From an uncultured Bacilli bacterium (lineage in GTDB: Bacteria > Bacillota_I > Bacilli_A > RF39 > UBA660): DNA of 41,825 nt. The stretch covers positions 1-41,825 of the forward strand of contig CAPHZB010000006.1 in NCBI GenBank assembly GCA_948629335.1. The letters run 5' to 3'. Under the pieces are notes generated by a model. That model did no database searches. It saw only the letters and a list, made by a program, of their open reading frames with translations, and was not told the DNA's origin. The translations under genes and the position numbers were made by a program. Below are positions 1-8,605 of this stretch, piece by piece. Positions within the stretch are counted from its first letter, which is position 1. Every line of letters begins with the position of its first letter.

Positions 1-299
1 ATACAATTGAAAATATGTTGATGATTAATAATATAGAAAATACGGATGGAAAAACATATAAAGTAAAAGGAAAAACCGTTGTAGATGAAAATAATGAAGT
101 GATTTTAAACTTAGAAATTAAAGGAGATATACCCTATAATGGAGTAAATAACGAAATAAAAATAAATAATGGTTTTATAGAAACCGCAAATTTAAGATTT
201 AATGCATATTATGTACATTATGAAATGAATATGGAAACAAAAGAATTTAAAACATGTACCTCACAAAAAGGGTTCTTGGATAAGTGTGATGGAACAGGT
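1..299 (+). repeat. Duplicated pilin head segment, copy 1
   Basis: This segment is nearly identical in DNA to 10028-10326, with scattered, mostly silent differences. It encodes the same part of two pilin-like proteins. Similarity ends abruptly at the sequence for GTG, after which the coding regions are unrelated. This is seen directly; gene conversion or recent duplication is the inference. Confidence 0.9.
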
Positions 300-1490
300 A
301 GTATTAAGCCAAATGAGCAAGAAAAACCGTTAATTGTGGCGCAAACAGAACCAGAAACACCAGTTGACTCTTATGTAAGAAAACAGATAGATAAAGTTAC
401 TTTTCCAACTATGCAGGGATTTGACTATTATATTAAGTCTACAAAAGAAGGAGAAGTAAATGGTGTTATTTTAGAAAAATGTGGGAATGAATTATCCCCT
501 ACAGTATGTGTTGAAACAACAGAAACAACGATACAAGCAGATTATTGGTATAAAGTGTCAGGAAATGTTGATGTAATGTATACAAAAAATGAAACAGAGG
601 AGGGAACCTTATTTGCTTTAGCGTCAAATGGGGAAAAACAAATAACAGCTAGCGATTATATTTTTAAAGTAGATGCAACAGGTCCAGATATTGTTTTAAA
701 TGAGACAAGTCAGACACAACAAAAGATTGTGATACCATTCACTAGTATAGATATTTTATCAGGAATTGGGAAAGTTACTTGTAAGTATTCTTTAATAAAT
801 GGAGATTATACAGAATTAGGAACTTTAAATGAAGAATATACCACATGTAGCTTAGATGGTTTAAAAGAAGATACAACCTATTACTATCAAGTTTGTGCCG
901 AAGATAGGGTTAAAAATGAAATGGTATGTAAAACAGGAGATAGTAGAACAAAAACAACTTATGTTTATGATGTGTTAAAGAAAGGAGATTATGTGCATTA
1001 TTCTCCAAGTAGGTATGTATATGAACTGCCAACTTCAATCACGGGGTATAGTAGTAACCAAACTATTGATCCACATGAAATAGATACATGGTATGTGAAT
1101 CAAATACGAGATGATAAGACAGTAGAGTTAGTAGCATTGTCAGTATCTAGTAATGAAATTCGTTTTGGAACAGAAAGTAATCCAATTGTATGCGATGATT
1201 ATATAAAAGCATTAAAATATATTTCACGGGGGTATGCAGTGATTAATTTGTCTGTTGATACGTATACTATTGTAAATAATGATGCGTTATGGCCTGTATC
1301 AGGTAAATATTGGTTGTCTAGGTGTTATAGTGATACGATGGGTTATGTAAAGGTATCTTATGGCTATGATCACCCCTCTTTAAATGGATGGTTTGGATAT
1401 CCATTTCGTCCTATAGTTGTCTTAAATAAAAATGTGAAAGTAAGCGGAGGGGATGGAACAAAGGATTCTCCTTATCATATTACTATTTAA
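1..1490 (+). CDS. Type IV pilin-like surface protein, 5' end outside window
   Basis: The reading frame is already open at base 3 and its first residues (TIENMLMINN) match an internal part of the complete pilin-like gene at 9847-11181, so the start and the prepilin leader lie upstream of the window. The first 299 bases are nearly identical to 10028-10326; after the shared GATGGAACAGGT the two genes diverge completely. The middle (about residues 205-320) looks like a beta-sandwich of the Big/fibronectin type III kind. The C-terminal 170 residues hold aromatic and glycine-rich stretches ending in PFRPIVVLNKNV, resembling the RPVITI ending of the other gene. It is probably an exported pilin-like or pseudopilin-derived surface protein; the ligand is unknown. 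It is followed by two tandem terminators. Confidence 0.75.
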   Translation, partial: TIENMLMINNIENTDGKTYKVKGKTVVDENNEVILNLEIKGDIPYNGVNNEIKINNGFIETANLRFNAYYVHYEMNMETKEFKTCTSQKGFLDKCDGTGSIKPNEQEKPLIVAQTEPETPVDSYVRKQIDKVTFPTMQGFDYYIKSTKEGEVNGVILEKCGNELSPTVCVETTETTIQADYWYKVSGNVDVMYTKNETEEGTLFALASNGEKQITASDYIFKVDATGPDIVLNETSQTQQKIVIPFTSIDILSGIGKVTCKYSLINGDYTELGTLNEEYTTCSLDGLKEDTTYYYQVCAEDRVKNEMVCKTGDSRTKTTYVYDVLKKGDYVHYSPSRYVYELPTSITGYSSNQTIDPHEIDTWYVNQIRDDKTVELVALSVSSNEIRFGTESNPIVCDDYIKALKYISRGYAVINLSVDTYTIVNNDALWPVSGKYWLSRCYSDTMGYVKVSYGYDHPSLNGWFGYPFRPIVVLNKNVKVSGGDGTKDSPYHITI

Positions 1491-1667
1491 CAGCTTTTTT
1501 TGCACTATATAAGAATGTGGTATGTAGATTTAATTTGTAAAAAATAGAGTAATAGAAATTTTTAGAAGTATTATATTTGTTTTTGATTCAGAAAAAAATA
1601 GTAGAAAAGAAAGTTACTATAAAAAATAAGTTGTAGAATTATTGCAATAGTTTAGACTTATGTACTA

Positions 1668-1697
1668 AAAAGAGTGATTTTGGAAGTTACTCTTTTC
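1668..1697 (+). terminator. Rho-independent terminator after the first pilin gene
   Basis: The arms AAAAGAGTGA and TTACTCTTTT form a 10-bp stem with one G-U pair. It lies in the 446-base gap between the pilin gene and tig, which otherwise holds only a second terminator and the tig promoter; I see no gene there. Confidence 0.6.
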
Positions 1698-1745
1698 GAT
1701 AAATAAAATTCATTTATTGATATATATTTAATCAATTCAGTGGAT

Positions 1746-1784
1746 GACTACTTTTTTTCTACAAAAGAAAGAGTAGTCTTTTTT
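1746..1784 (+). terminator. Second tandem rho-independent terminator
   Basis: GACTACT pairs with AGTAGTC, extended inward by T-rich against A-rich bases, and is followed by six T. With the stem at 1668 it insulates tig from the upstream pilin gene. Confidence 0.75.
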
Positions 1785-1878
1785 GTCTATCTCATTGTGA
1801 TTTTCTCCCTTTTTTCTTTTGTATAGTTAAATAGAAACAAATTATCTAAAATATTTTGGAAAAGATGATTCCTTTTCC

Positions 1879-1907
1879 TTGATAATCGACAGAATTTATT
1901 ATATACT
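1879..1907 (+). promoter_or_regulatory. Sigma-A-type promoter of tig
   Basis: TTGATA (1879-1884) and TATACT (1902-1907) are separated by 17 bases, giving a start of transcription shortly before the AGGAGG ribosome-binding site at 1921. Confidence 0.65.
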
Positions 1908-1936
1908 AAAAGAGTATATGAGGAGGATTATGATTT

Positions 1937-3187
1937 ATGGCAAATACAAAAGAAATTAAAAAGAAAATAGAAGGAGAAGCTTGGAAAAAAGCAATTGATA
2001 AAACAGTAAAAGGTATACAAAAGAAGATTTCTATCAATGGTTTTAGAAAAGGGAAGGCACCTGTCAATATTGTAATCAAAGAATATGGGCAAAATAATAT
2101 TTGGTTAGATGCTGCAGATACACTTATTCAATCTGCTTATGAAGAAGTAATGGAGGAAAATAAAGATGTAGAAATTGTAACTCGCCCAGATGCTACAATT
2201 AGTGCTATGAGTGATGACTACATTGAATTCTTATTTACTTTAACACTAAGACCAGAGGTAAAACTAGGAGAATATAAGAAATTAGGTATAAAAAAAGAAA
2301 AAGTAGAAGTAAGTGATGAAGAAGTAACAAAGTCTTTAGAACATATGAGAAAACGTTACGCTGAAGTAGTTGTAAAAGAAGGAAATGTGGCTGATGGGGA
2401 TATAGTTATTATTGATTTTGAAGGATCTAAGGATAGTGTTCCTTTTGATGGTGGAAAAGCAGAAAATTATTCTTTAACTATTGGTTCAAATACATTTATT
2501 CCTGGTTTTGAGGAACAATTAATTGGTATGAAAAAGGGAGAAGAAAAGGATATTCAAGTGACATTTCCAGAAGATTATCATGAGGAGGATTTAAAAGGTG
2601 CTCCTGCTACTTTCAAAGTAAAAGTAAATGAAATTAAGGAAACGAAGATTCCTGAACTTAACGAAGAATTTTTTGAAGATCTTGGCATGGAAGGAATCAA
2701 TGATGAAAAGTCACTAAAAGAAGAATTAAAGAAAACCATTGAAGCACGTAAGACAAGTGAAGCAGAAAACAAATTTATAGATGAAGTATTAGATAAAGCT
2801 ATTAGCAATATGGAAGTGGAGATTCCTCATCAAATGATACATGATGAACTTGATCGCATGTTAGAACAATATAGTGAAAGACTACAGATGCAAGGAATTT
2901 CAATGGAACAATACTATCAATTTACTGCATCAAATGAAGAAGCTTTAAAAGAAGAAATGCATCCTGAAGCAGAAAAACGTGTTGCCTCTAGATTTTTATT
3001 AGAAGAAATTGCTAAGAAAGAAGAAATTACGATTGCTAAAGAGGACGTTGATGCTGAGATTAAGAAATTAGCTGAAGAATATAAAATGAGTGAAGAAGAA
3101 TTCTTAAAATTATGTGGTGGTGCTGAAATGATTGAGTATGACATGAAAATGAGAAAGGCCATTGAAATTTTAAAGGATAGTAACTAA
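1937..3187 (+). CDS. tig: Trigger factor, ribosome-associated chaperone
   Basis: Trigger factor binds ribosomal protein L23 at the exit tunnel and holds nascent chains; its middle domain is an FKBP-type peptidyl-prolyl isomerase. The ribosome-docking signature GFRKGKAP is visible at about residues 36-43. The FKBP domain spans about 150-235 (DGDIVIIDFEG, then IPGFEEQLIGMKKGEEKDI), and a long alpha-helical chaperone domain rich in E and K fills the rest. The length of 416 residues is close to the usual 420-430. The ATG at 1937 lies 10 bases after AGGAGG; the ATG at 1930 is out of frame. It is a single-gene unit with its own promoter and terminator. Confidence 0.97.
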   Translation: MANTKEIKKKIEGEAWKKAIDKTVKGIQKKISINGFRKGKAPVNIVIKEYGQNNIWLDAADTLIQSAYEEVMEENKDVEIVTRPDATISAMSDDYIEFLFTLTLRPEVKLGEYKKLGIKKEKVEVSDEEVTKSLEHMRKRYAEVVVKEGNVADGDIVIIDFEGSKDSVPFDGGKAENYSLTIGSNTFIPGFEEQLIGMKKGEEKDIQVTFPEDYHEEDLKGAPATFKVKVNEIKETKIPELNEEFFEDLGMEGINDEKSLKEELKKTIEARKTSEAENKFIDEVLDKAISNMEVEIPHQMIHDELDRMLEQYSERLQMQGISMEQYYQFTASNEEALKEEMHPEAEKRVASRFLLEEIAKKEEITIAKEDVDAEIKKLAEEYKMSEEEFLKLCGGAEMIEYDMKMRKAIEILKDSN

Positions 3188-3213
3188 GAGGAAACGAAAA
3201 GTTTCTTTTTTTC
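3188..3213 (+). terminator. Rho-independent terminator of tig
   Basis: GAAAC, a GAAAA loop and GTTTC are followed by a T run directly after the tig stop codon. Confidence 0.75.
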
Positions 3214-3268
3214 TTGACTATCTGGTAAAAAGATTATAAACTTGTTTTAGAAGATAGGAGCGTATATT

Positions 3269-4243
3269 ATGTTTTTAAATGTTGAAGAAGCAAAGCAAAA
3301 ATCAATTGAGTTAATTAATCAGAAAAGTTATTCTTTTTACTATTCAGGATTTTCAGGGTATTCTACTATTTATCCAGATACAACAGAAAATCTTTCCTAT
3401 CTAGAACAAATTGATGTAAAAAATAAAGAAGTATTAACCGTAACAGGAAGTTTTGATCAGTGCTTAAACCTAGCTTGTTTAGGGGCGAAAAAGATACATA
3501 ATATTGATACTAATGTTCTTTCTGTTTTTTATGCAGGTTTAAAATATGCTGCGTTACAAGCTTTCTCCTATGAGGATTATATTTCCTTTTTCTTGGAGGA
3601 AAATCGATTGGATTATCAGATGTATTTACGTTTGAGGCAATATTTAGGTGTACCTTTTCGAGAATATTGGGATTTTGTATATCAAGCCGTTTCTTATTCG
3701 AATCAAACGCTAGCCAAGTCACATCTTTTTTATAGCTTTGGTTCTAAGGAAAATCTTATTCTATCCAATCCCTATTTGAAGAGTGAAGAAAACTATAATC
3801 AGACGAAAGAAAATATGAAAAATATTAAAATTACATTTGAAGAGGGAAGTGTTTTAGATATAGGTAAAGGGGAAGAAAAGTATGATTTGATGCTTTTTTC
3901 TAATGTTGAATCTTATGTAGTTCGAGATGCATTTCATAGCATGAGTGAAGAGGAATATATGGATTTTCTTCAAAATAAAGCAAGTAGACAATTAAAACCA
4001 AATGGAAGAATTCAGTGTGCTTATAAATATACGTATAAGTATCCAAGATTAACTACTCTTCCTAAAAATGCCATTAAACGATTGTTTGCAAGTAAATACA
4101 CTTTAGATAAAATTGATTATATGGAGGGAAAATGCAGAAAGGTTGTTGTTATGTCTGCTCCATTAAAGGGAGGAGGATCTATGAACCCAGATTTTATGGA
4201 TTGTGCTTATTTATATGAACAAGAAAAAGGAAGAAGGAGATAG
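3269..4243 (+). CDS. DUF3419 (BtaA-like) family protein
   Basis: This 324-residue protein resembles the DUF3419 family, whose characterised member BtaA moves the aminocarboxypropyl group of S-adenosylmethionine to diacylglycerol in betaine-lipid synthesis. The recognisable part is the SAM-binding stretch around residues 55-105: VLTVTGSFDQ, then LACLGAKKIHNIDTN and an ALK-like helix followed by SYEDYISFF, matching the family layout of a G-rich loop, an acidic strand end and an LK-A helix. A second Rossmann-like strand occurs at EKYDLMLFSNV (about residue 205). No signal peptide is visible. A lipoprotein gene starts 4 bases after its stop. A weak TTGACT/TATAAA promoter with short 15-base spacing lies at 3214-3240. 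The substrate cannot be deduced; BtaA function itself is not claimed. Confidence 0.6.
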   Translation: MFLNVEEAKQKSIELINQKSYSFYYSGFSGYSTIYPDTTENLSYLEQIDVKNKEVLTVTGSFDQCLNLACLGAKKIHNIDTNVLSVFYAGLKYAALQAFSYEDYISFFLEENRLDYQMYLRLRQYLGVPFREYWDFVYQAVSYSNQTLAKSHLFYSFGSKENLILSNPYLKSEENYNQTKENMKNIKITFEEGSVLDIGKGEEKYDLMLFSNVESYVVRDAFHSMSEEEYMDFLQNKASRQLKPNGRIQCAYKYTYKYPRLTTLPKNAIKRLFASKYTLDKIDYMEGKCRKVVVMSAPLKGGGSMNPDFMDCAYLYEQEKGRRR

Positions 4244-4247
4244 AGGA

Positions 4248-4622
4248 ATGTTAAAAAAGATAGGTGTAAGTATTCTCATTTGTTTTTTATGTACTGGTTG
4301 TTTTTCGAAAAAAGAAGAAGATACAAAAACAGGTTATGACCAAGTTGCGATTAATACATTATTATTAAAATATGTTAATTCAATTGAACAAGAAATAGCA
4401 CTAGCACAAATAGAAGGAAATGGAGTTTCTTATGATGGAACGTATTTTTTAAAGAATGGAATTCTAACCAACGAAAATGGTGTAACTTTAGATGTTTCCA
4501 TTAAATCAACAAAGGAAGATACAGTTGTTTTTAAAATTGAAGATTATAAAGTAACTTATGCTGAACTAACACTTTATACGAGTACAGCCATTTATGAAAA
4601 TGGGAAATTAAAAAACACGTAA
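4248..4622 (+). CDS. Small lipoprotein of unknown function
   Basis: The protein starts MLKKIGVSILICFLCTGC, a short basic and hydrophobic signal peptide ending in a lipobox-like LCTGC with cysteine at residue 18; C at -3 is unusual but L at -4 and G at -1 fit. The mature part is about 107 residues, acidic and polar, with no recognised domain. The ATG at 4248 was chosen because AAGGAGATAGAGG lies just before it; an in-frame start 45 bases upstream would overlap the DUF3419 gene and bury the signal peptide. It is coupled to the DUF3419-like gene (4-base gap) and followed by a terminator. Confidence 0.7.
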   Translation: MLKKIGVSILICFLCTGCFSKKEEDTKTGYDQVAINTLLLKYVNSIEQEIALAQIEGNGVSYDGTYFLKNGILTNENGVTLDVSIKSTKEDTVVFKIEDYKVTYAELTLYTSTAIYENGKLKNT

Positions 4623-4633
4623 AAAGGAATAGG

Positions 4634-4661
4634 AAAGATAGATTTTGTCTATCTTTTTTTT
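4634..4661 (+). terminator. Rho-independent terminator
   Basis: A perfect 9-bp stem AAAGATAGA/TCTATCTTT with loop TTTTG is followed by a run of T. It separates the lipoprotein unit from the mraZ promoter. Confidence 0.85.
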
Positions 4662-4692
4662 GTAAACCAAATAAAAAAAGAAAGGAAATGCC

Positions 4693-4721
4693 TTTACAGA
4701 AATCCTAAAAAACGTTATAAT
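4693..4721 (+). promoter_or_regulatory. Promoter of the mraZ division operon
   Basis: TTTACA (4693-4698) and a perfect TATAAT (4716-4721) are 17 bases apart. The expected transcription start falls inside the adjoining AGTGG repeats, so MraZ bound there could block initiation. Confidence 0.85.
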
Positions 4722-4756
4722 AGTGGTACACAGTGGTTAAAAGTGGCAAAATGTGG
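4722..4756 (+). promoter_or_regulatory. MraZ operator: four phased AGTGG repeats
   Basis: AGTGG occurs at 4722, 4732 and 4742, and a TGTGG variant at 4752, giving an exact 10-base period. MraZ is known to bind direct repeats of a GTG/TGGG core with about 10-base spacing upstream of its own gene, so this is very probably the autoregulatory site. The last repeat overlaps the ribosome-binding region of mraZ (4768). Confidence 0.85.
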
Positions 4757-4767
4757 GGGTGATTCCT

Positions 4768-5199
4768 ATGTTCATGGGCGAATTCCATCAACGTTTGGAT
4801 GAAAAGGGACGTGTGACTATTCCTGTAAAAATGCGAAATGATTTAGGAAATGACTTCATAGTAACAAGAGGATTAGATGGATGCATCTTTATCTATCCAA
4901 AAGAGGAGTGGCAAAGAATTATTACAAAATATAAGGAATTACCCAACACAAAAGAAACACGTACATTTTTAAGAGCATTCTTATCCTGCGCTAGTGAAAT
5001 GAATATGGATAAACAAGGTAGAATCAATATTGCTACTCCACTTATAGAGTGGGCATCTTTAAATAAAGATGTGGTTATTATTGGTGTAAATGAAAGGCTT
5101 GAAGTTTGGAGTAAAGAGATTTGGGAAAATTATTTAGATGAAAGTAAGGATAGCTTCTCTGATATAGCAGATAAACTCTTCCAAACCAATATGGTGTAA
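4768..5199 (+). CDS. mraZ: Transcriptional regulator MraZ
   Basis: MraZ is the DNA-binding regulator at the head of division and cell-wall clusters; it forms a ring of AbrB-like folds and recognises tandem repeats in its own promoter. Both halves of the internal duplication are visible: LDEKGRVTIPVKMRNDLG near residue 10 and MDKQGRINIATPL near residue 85, each with the conserved D-x-x-G-R. The length is 143 residues, typical. The ATG at 4768 gives the family start MFMGEF; an in-frame GTG at 4753 would lie within the operator. It is followed after one base by rsmH. Confidence 0.95.
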   Translation: MFMGEFHQRLDEKGRVTIPVKMRNDLGNDFIVTRGLDGCIFIYPKEEWQRIITKYKELPNTKETRTFLRAFLSCASEMNMDKQGRINIATPLIEWASLNKDVVIIGVNERLEVWSKEIWENYLDESKDSFSDIADKLFQTNMV

Positions 5200-5200
5200 T

Positions 5201-6118
5201 ATGCATGAAAGTGTTTTACTAAAAGAGGCGATTGAAAACCTAGATTTAAAAGAAGATTCTATTGTTGTAGATTGTACACTTGGATATGGGGGACACTCTA
5301 GTGAAATTCTGAAACGAATTCCAAAAGGAAAATTGTATAGTTTTGATCAAGATGAAGAAGCCATTTCTTATAGTACACATCGTTTAGGTGAAATCGCATC
5401 TAATTTTGAAATTATTTCAAGTAACTTTGTAAACATCAAAGAAGAACTTTTTAAAAGAAATGTAAAGAAAGTAGATGCTATTTTGTATGATTTAGGTGTT
5501 TCAAGTCCACAGTTAGATCAAAAAGAAAGGGGCTTTTCTTTTCACCAAGATGCTTACTTGGATATGCGAATGAATCAAAAAGCGTCTTTAACTGCCCATG
5601 ATGTTGTCAATACATATTCTGTAGAAGAACTTACTCGTATTTTCTTAGAATATGGAGAAGAAAAATATGCAAGAAGTATTGCTAAAAAAATTGTATCAGA
5701 AAGAGACAAAAAAGAAATTAATACGACACTTGAACTTGTTACTCTTATAAAGGAAGCAGTTCCTTTTAAATACCAAAGAGAAAAACATCCAGCACGAAAA
5801 GTATTTCAGGCCATTCGTATTGAAGTAAATCATGAATTAGATGTGTTTCAAAAATCTTTGAAGGATGCATTAAGTCTTTTAAATATAGATGGAAGAATTT
5901 GTGTAATTACCTTTCATTCTTTAGAGGATAGAATTTGTAAGAATATTTATACAGAGGTAAGTAAATTAGAGGATGGTCTAAAAAATTTACCCGTTATTCC
6001 TGATGCTTATTTAAAAGATTATGAAGTTTTAAAGGTGATAAAACCAAGTAAGGAAGAAATAGAGAAAAATCCGAGAGCTAGGAGTTCAAAACTACGTGTG
6101 ATAAAAAAGATAAGATAG
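5201..6118 (+). CDS. rsmH: 16S rRNA (cytosine-1402-N4)-methyltransferase
   Basis: RsmH (MraW) methylates N4 of C1402 in 16S rRNA using S-adenosylmethionine. The start MHESVLL, the SAM loop DCTLGYGGHS (about residues 24-33), FDQDEEAI, the DLGVSSPQLDQ.ERGFSF block and VITFHSLEDRICK near residue 238 are all diagnostic. The 305-residue length is normal. The start lies one base after the mraZ stop and is probably translated by coupling. The C-terminus NPRARSSKLRVIKK is the usual ending of the family. Confidence 0.97.
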   Translation: MHESVLLKEAIENLDLKEDSIVVDCTLGYGGHSSEILKRIPKGKLYSFDQDEEAISYSTHRLGEIASNFEIISSNFVNIKEELFKRNVKKVDAILYDLGVSSPQLDQKERGFSFHQDAYLDMRMNQKASLTAHDVVNTYSVEELTRIFLEYGEEKYARSIAKKIVSERDKKEINTTLELVTLIKEAVPFKYQREKHPARKVFQAIRIEVNHELDVFQKSLKDALSLLNIDGRICVITFHSLEDRICKNIYTEVSKLEDGLKNLPVIPDAYLKDYEVLKVIKPSKEEIEKNPRARSSKLRVIKKIR

Positions 6119-6128
6119 GGGAGAAAAT

Positions 6129-6422
6129 ATGAAGAATAGAAAGCGAAGAAAACCGATTACAAAAGGAGAAGTTTGTTTATATTTATTGATTTTTGTTTGT
6201 TTTATTTCTACTTTTGTAGTACAGATTTTTTGTGGCGCTTCCATTTCTAACCTAAGTATGAGTGTTGAAAAAGTGCGTTATGAAATAGATGCACAAGATA
6301 AGAAAAATGAAAGTCTAGTGATGAAGGTGAATGAATTAACATCTTTTGATAAAGTAAAAGGTGTTGTAAGTGACATGGGATTAGCGTATAATAATGATAA
6401 TGTAATCGTAATCAACGACTAA
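6129..6422 (+). CDS. ftsL: Cell division protein FtsL-like
   Basis: This 97-residue protein has a basic N-terminus, one membrane segment at about residues 16-36 (YLLIFVCFISTFVVQIF) and an external heptad-like coiled coil (about 42-75). That is the architecture of FtsL, which joins DivIB and DivIC in the divisome and supports the septal transpeptidase. Sequence similarity in the family is low, so the call rests on architecture plus the invariant position between rsmH and the penicillin-binding protein gene. GGGGAG lies before its ATG. Confidence 0.85.
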   Translation: MKNRKRRKPITKGEVCLYLLIFVCFISTFVVQIFCGASISNLSMSVEKVRYEIDAQDKKNESLVMKVNELTSFDKVKGVVSDMGLAYNNDNVIVIND

Positions 6423-6436
6423 TTAGAGGTGACAAA

Positions 6437-8602
6437 ATGAATACAAAGAAGAAAAAAAAGAATTGGAATTTACCAAAAAAAATATTCTATATCTTTTCTT
6501 TTCTTCTTTTTTTGCTTTATATAAAACTAGCCTATCTTTCCTTATCTCCAGTGGTATATGGCAAAAACGTATCTAATTTTGCCAGTACAAGAAATACAGT
6601 CAAGAAAACGATTGGTGCTTCTCGTGGGAATATTTTTGATATAAGTGGAGACCCGCTTGCTATGAATGTCACTTCCTATACCTTAATTGCTTATTTAGAT
6701 GAGTCTAGAAGTAAAGATTCAAAAACACCAAAACATGTAGTAGATGTGGAAGAAACAGCAACTAAGCTTGCAGAAGTATTAGAGGCAGATAAAGAAAAAA
6801 TTAAGTCTATTTTGGAAAATGGAATAAAAAATAAAAAGTACCAAGTGGAATTTGGAAGTATAGGCAAAGGAATTACTGAACTAAAAAAAGATGAAATTTT
6901 ATTTTTAAATCTTCCTGGCATCTCATTTACAGAAAGTTCTAAAAGATATTATCCGAATGGAAACTTTGCTTCTTATATTGTGGGTTATGCGAAAGGAACA
7001 GAAGTAGAGAATGAGGGAAAAGTTGCAACGGAAATTGTTGGAGAGATGGGAATCGAAGTAGCTTACAATGATATATTGAAAGGGGAAGATGGCTATTTAG
7101 AATATCAACAGGACCGTTATGGTTATAAAATTGCGGGAACAAATGAAATTAATGACGAAGCGAAGGATGGCTATGATATTTATTTAACGATTGATGCAAG
7201 TGTACAACGATTTATTGAAACAGAAATAGAAGAAATTGCTAAAACATATGATCCTAATTTTGCCATTTTAGCCGTTATGGATGCAAAGACGGGAGACATT
7301 TTAGGAGCGTCTTCTAGTCCATCGTTTGATCCTAATGTAAGAAATGTGACATCTTATGAAAATCCTTTTGTAACAACTTCATATGAACCTGGTTCCACTA
7401 TGAAAATTTATACTTATTTATGTGCTTTAGAAACTGGAAATTATGATGGAGGACGAACCTTCGAATCAGGACATGTAAAAATAGGTGACGATACGATTAA
7501 TGACTGGAATGAACGAGGTTGGGGTACAATTACTCTTGATAAAGGATTCGAATATTCTTCGAATGTAGGTGTTGTTCATTTGATTAGGGAGTATTTGTCA
7601 AGGGAACAGTTAAAAGATTGTTTGAAAAAATATGGATTTGGTTCTAAAACTGGGATTGAATTATCACATGAATCTCCTGGGCAAATTCAATTTAAATATG
7701 AATTAGAGGTAATGACTGCTGGGTTTGGGCAAGGAATTAAAACAACCGTGATGCAACAATTGAAAGCAGCAACTATTATTGCCAATAATGGATACGCATT
7801 AAATCCCCATATTATAAGTAAAATTGTAAATCCCAATACAGGGGAGATTATAGAGGAGAGAAAGGTAGAAAAATCAGAACAGTTAGTCAAAAAATCTAGC
7901 ATTGAAAAGATAAAAGAATTGATGTATAATACTATAAACGGTACAGATAGTGGTACAGCAGGTAAAAGGTATAGTATTGAGGGATTCGATTTAATTGGAA
8001 AAACAGGAACAGCACAGATTTATGAATCAGGAAAGGGGTATCTAAAAGGAGAAAACAATTATATTTTCTCAAGTGTAATTATGTATCCGAAAGAAGAACC
8101 TCAAATCATTATCTATGGGGCAATGAGACAACCAAAACAAGGACAGTATATAGGTCTGGCGAACGCCGTTAAAAATCTTGTGAAAAATATTGCAAAATAT
8201 AAAAATATTTATGAAGAAGAAAAGAAGATAGAAGAAACAAAAACAGTTTCCTTAGAACCATATGTAGGACTTCCTGTTTCTACAGTTGTAAAGGATTTAG
8301 AAAGTTATAAGCTAGATATTGTTACTATTGGAGATGGTATACAAGTAATAGACCAATATCCAAAAGAAAACATAACTTTAGTTGAAAAAGATAAATTGTT
8401 TCTTCTTACAAATGGAAAAAACATCCAAATGCCTTCTATCAAGGGATATAGCAAAACAGAAGTCGAGGTGCTTGCACAACTACTTTCAGTTACATTAGAA
8501 GAAGAAGGGAATGGGTATGTAAAAGAAGCAAGCATTCTAGAAGGAACGAAAATAGAAGAAGGAATGACTTTAAAAGTTACATATGAAGAAAGGAAGGAAT
8601 AA
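6437..8602 (+). CDS. pbpB: Septal penicillin-binding protein 2B/FtsI with PASTA domains
   Basis: This is a class B penicillin-binding protein: a monofunctional D,D-transpeptidase that cross-links septal peptidoglycan. An N-terminal membrane anchor lies at about residues 15-37. The dimerisation domain begins near GASRGNIFD. The transpeptidase domain has its catalytic motifs as S320-T-M-K323, S374-S-N376 and K522-T-G524. Two PASTA domains follow (about 595-655 and 656-716; VGLPVSTVVKDL and MPSIKGYSKTEVEVL), as in PBP2x/SpoVD-like proteins. The length of 721 residues fits this class. It sits 14 bases after ftsL and 3 bases before a pilin-like gene, so these are probably co-transcribed. SpoVD is an alternative name within the same family; division-cluster position favours PBP2B. 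Confidence 0.93.
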   Translation: MNTKKKKKNWNLPKKIFYIFSFLLFLLYIKLAYLSLSPVVYGKNVSNFASTRNTVKKTIGASRGNIFDISGDPLAMNVTSYTLIAYLDESRSKDSKTPKHVVDVEETATKLAEVLEADKEKIKSILENGIKNKKYQVEFGSIGKGITELKKDEILFLNLPGISFTESSKRYYPNGNFASYIVGYAKGTEVENEGKVATEIVGEMGIEVAYNDILKGEDGYLEYQQDRYGYKIAGTNEINDEAKDGYDIYLTIDASVQRFIETEIEEIAKTYDPNFAILAVMDAKTGDILGASSSPSFDPNVRNVTSYENPFVTTSYEPGSTMKIYTYLCALETGNYDGGRTFESGHVKIGDDTINDWNERGWGTITLDKGFEYSSNVGVVHLIREYLSREQLKDCLKKYGFGSKTGIELSHESPGQIQFKYELEVMTAGFGQGIKTTVMQQLKAATIIANNGYALNPHIISKIVNPNTGEIIEERKVEKSEQLVKKSSIEKIKELMYNTINGTDSGTAGKRYSIEGFDLIGKTGTAQIYESGKGYLKGENNYIFSSVIMYPKEEPQIIIYGAMRQPKQGQYIGLANAVKNLVKNIAKYKNIYEEEKKIEETKTVSLEPYVGLPVSTVVKDLESYKLDIVTIGDGIQVIDQYPKENITLVEKDKLFLLTNGKNIQMPSIKGYSKTEVEVLAQLLSVTLEEEGNGYVKEASILEGTKIEEGMTLKVTYEERKE

Positions 8603-8605
8603 CAA

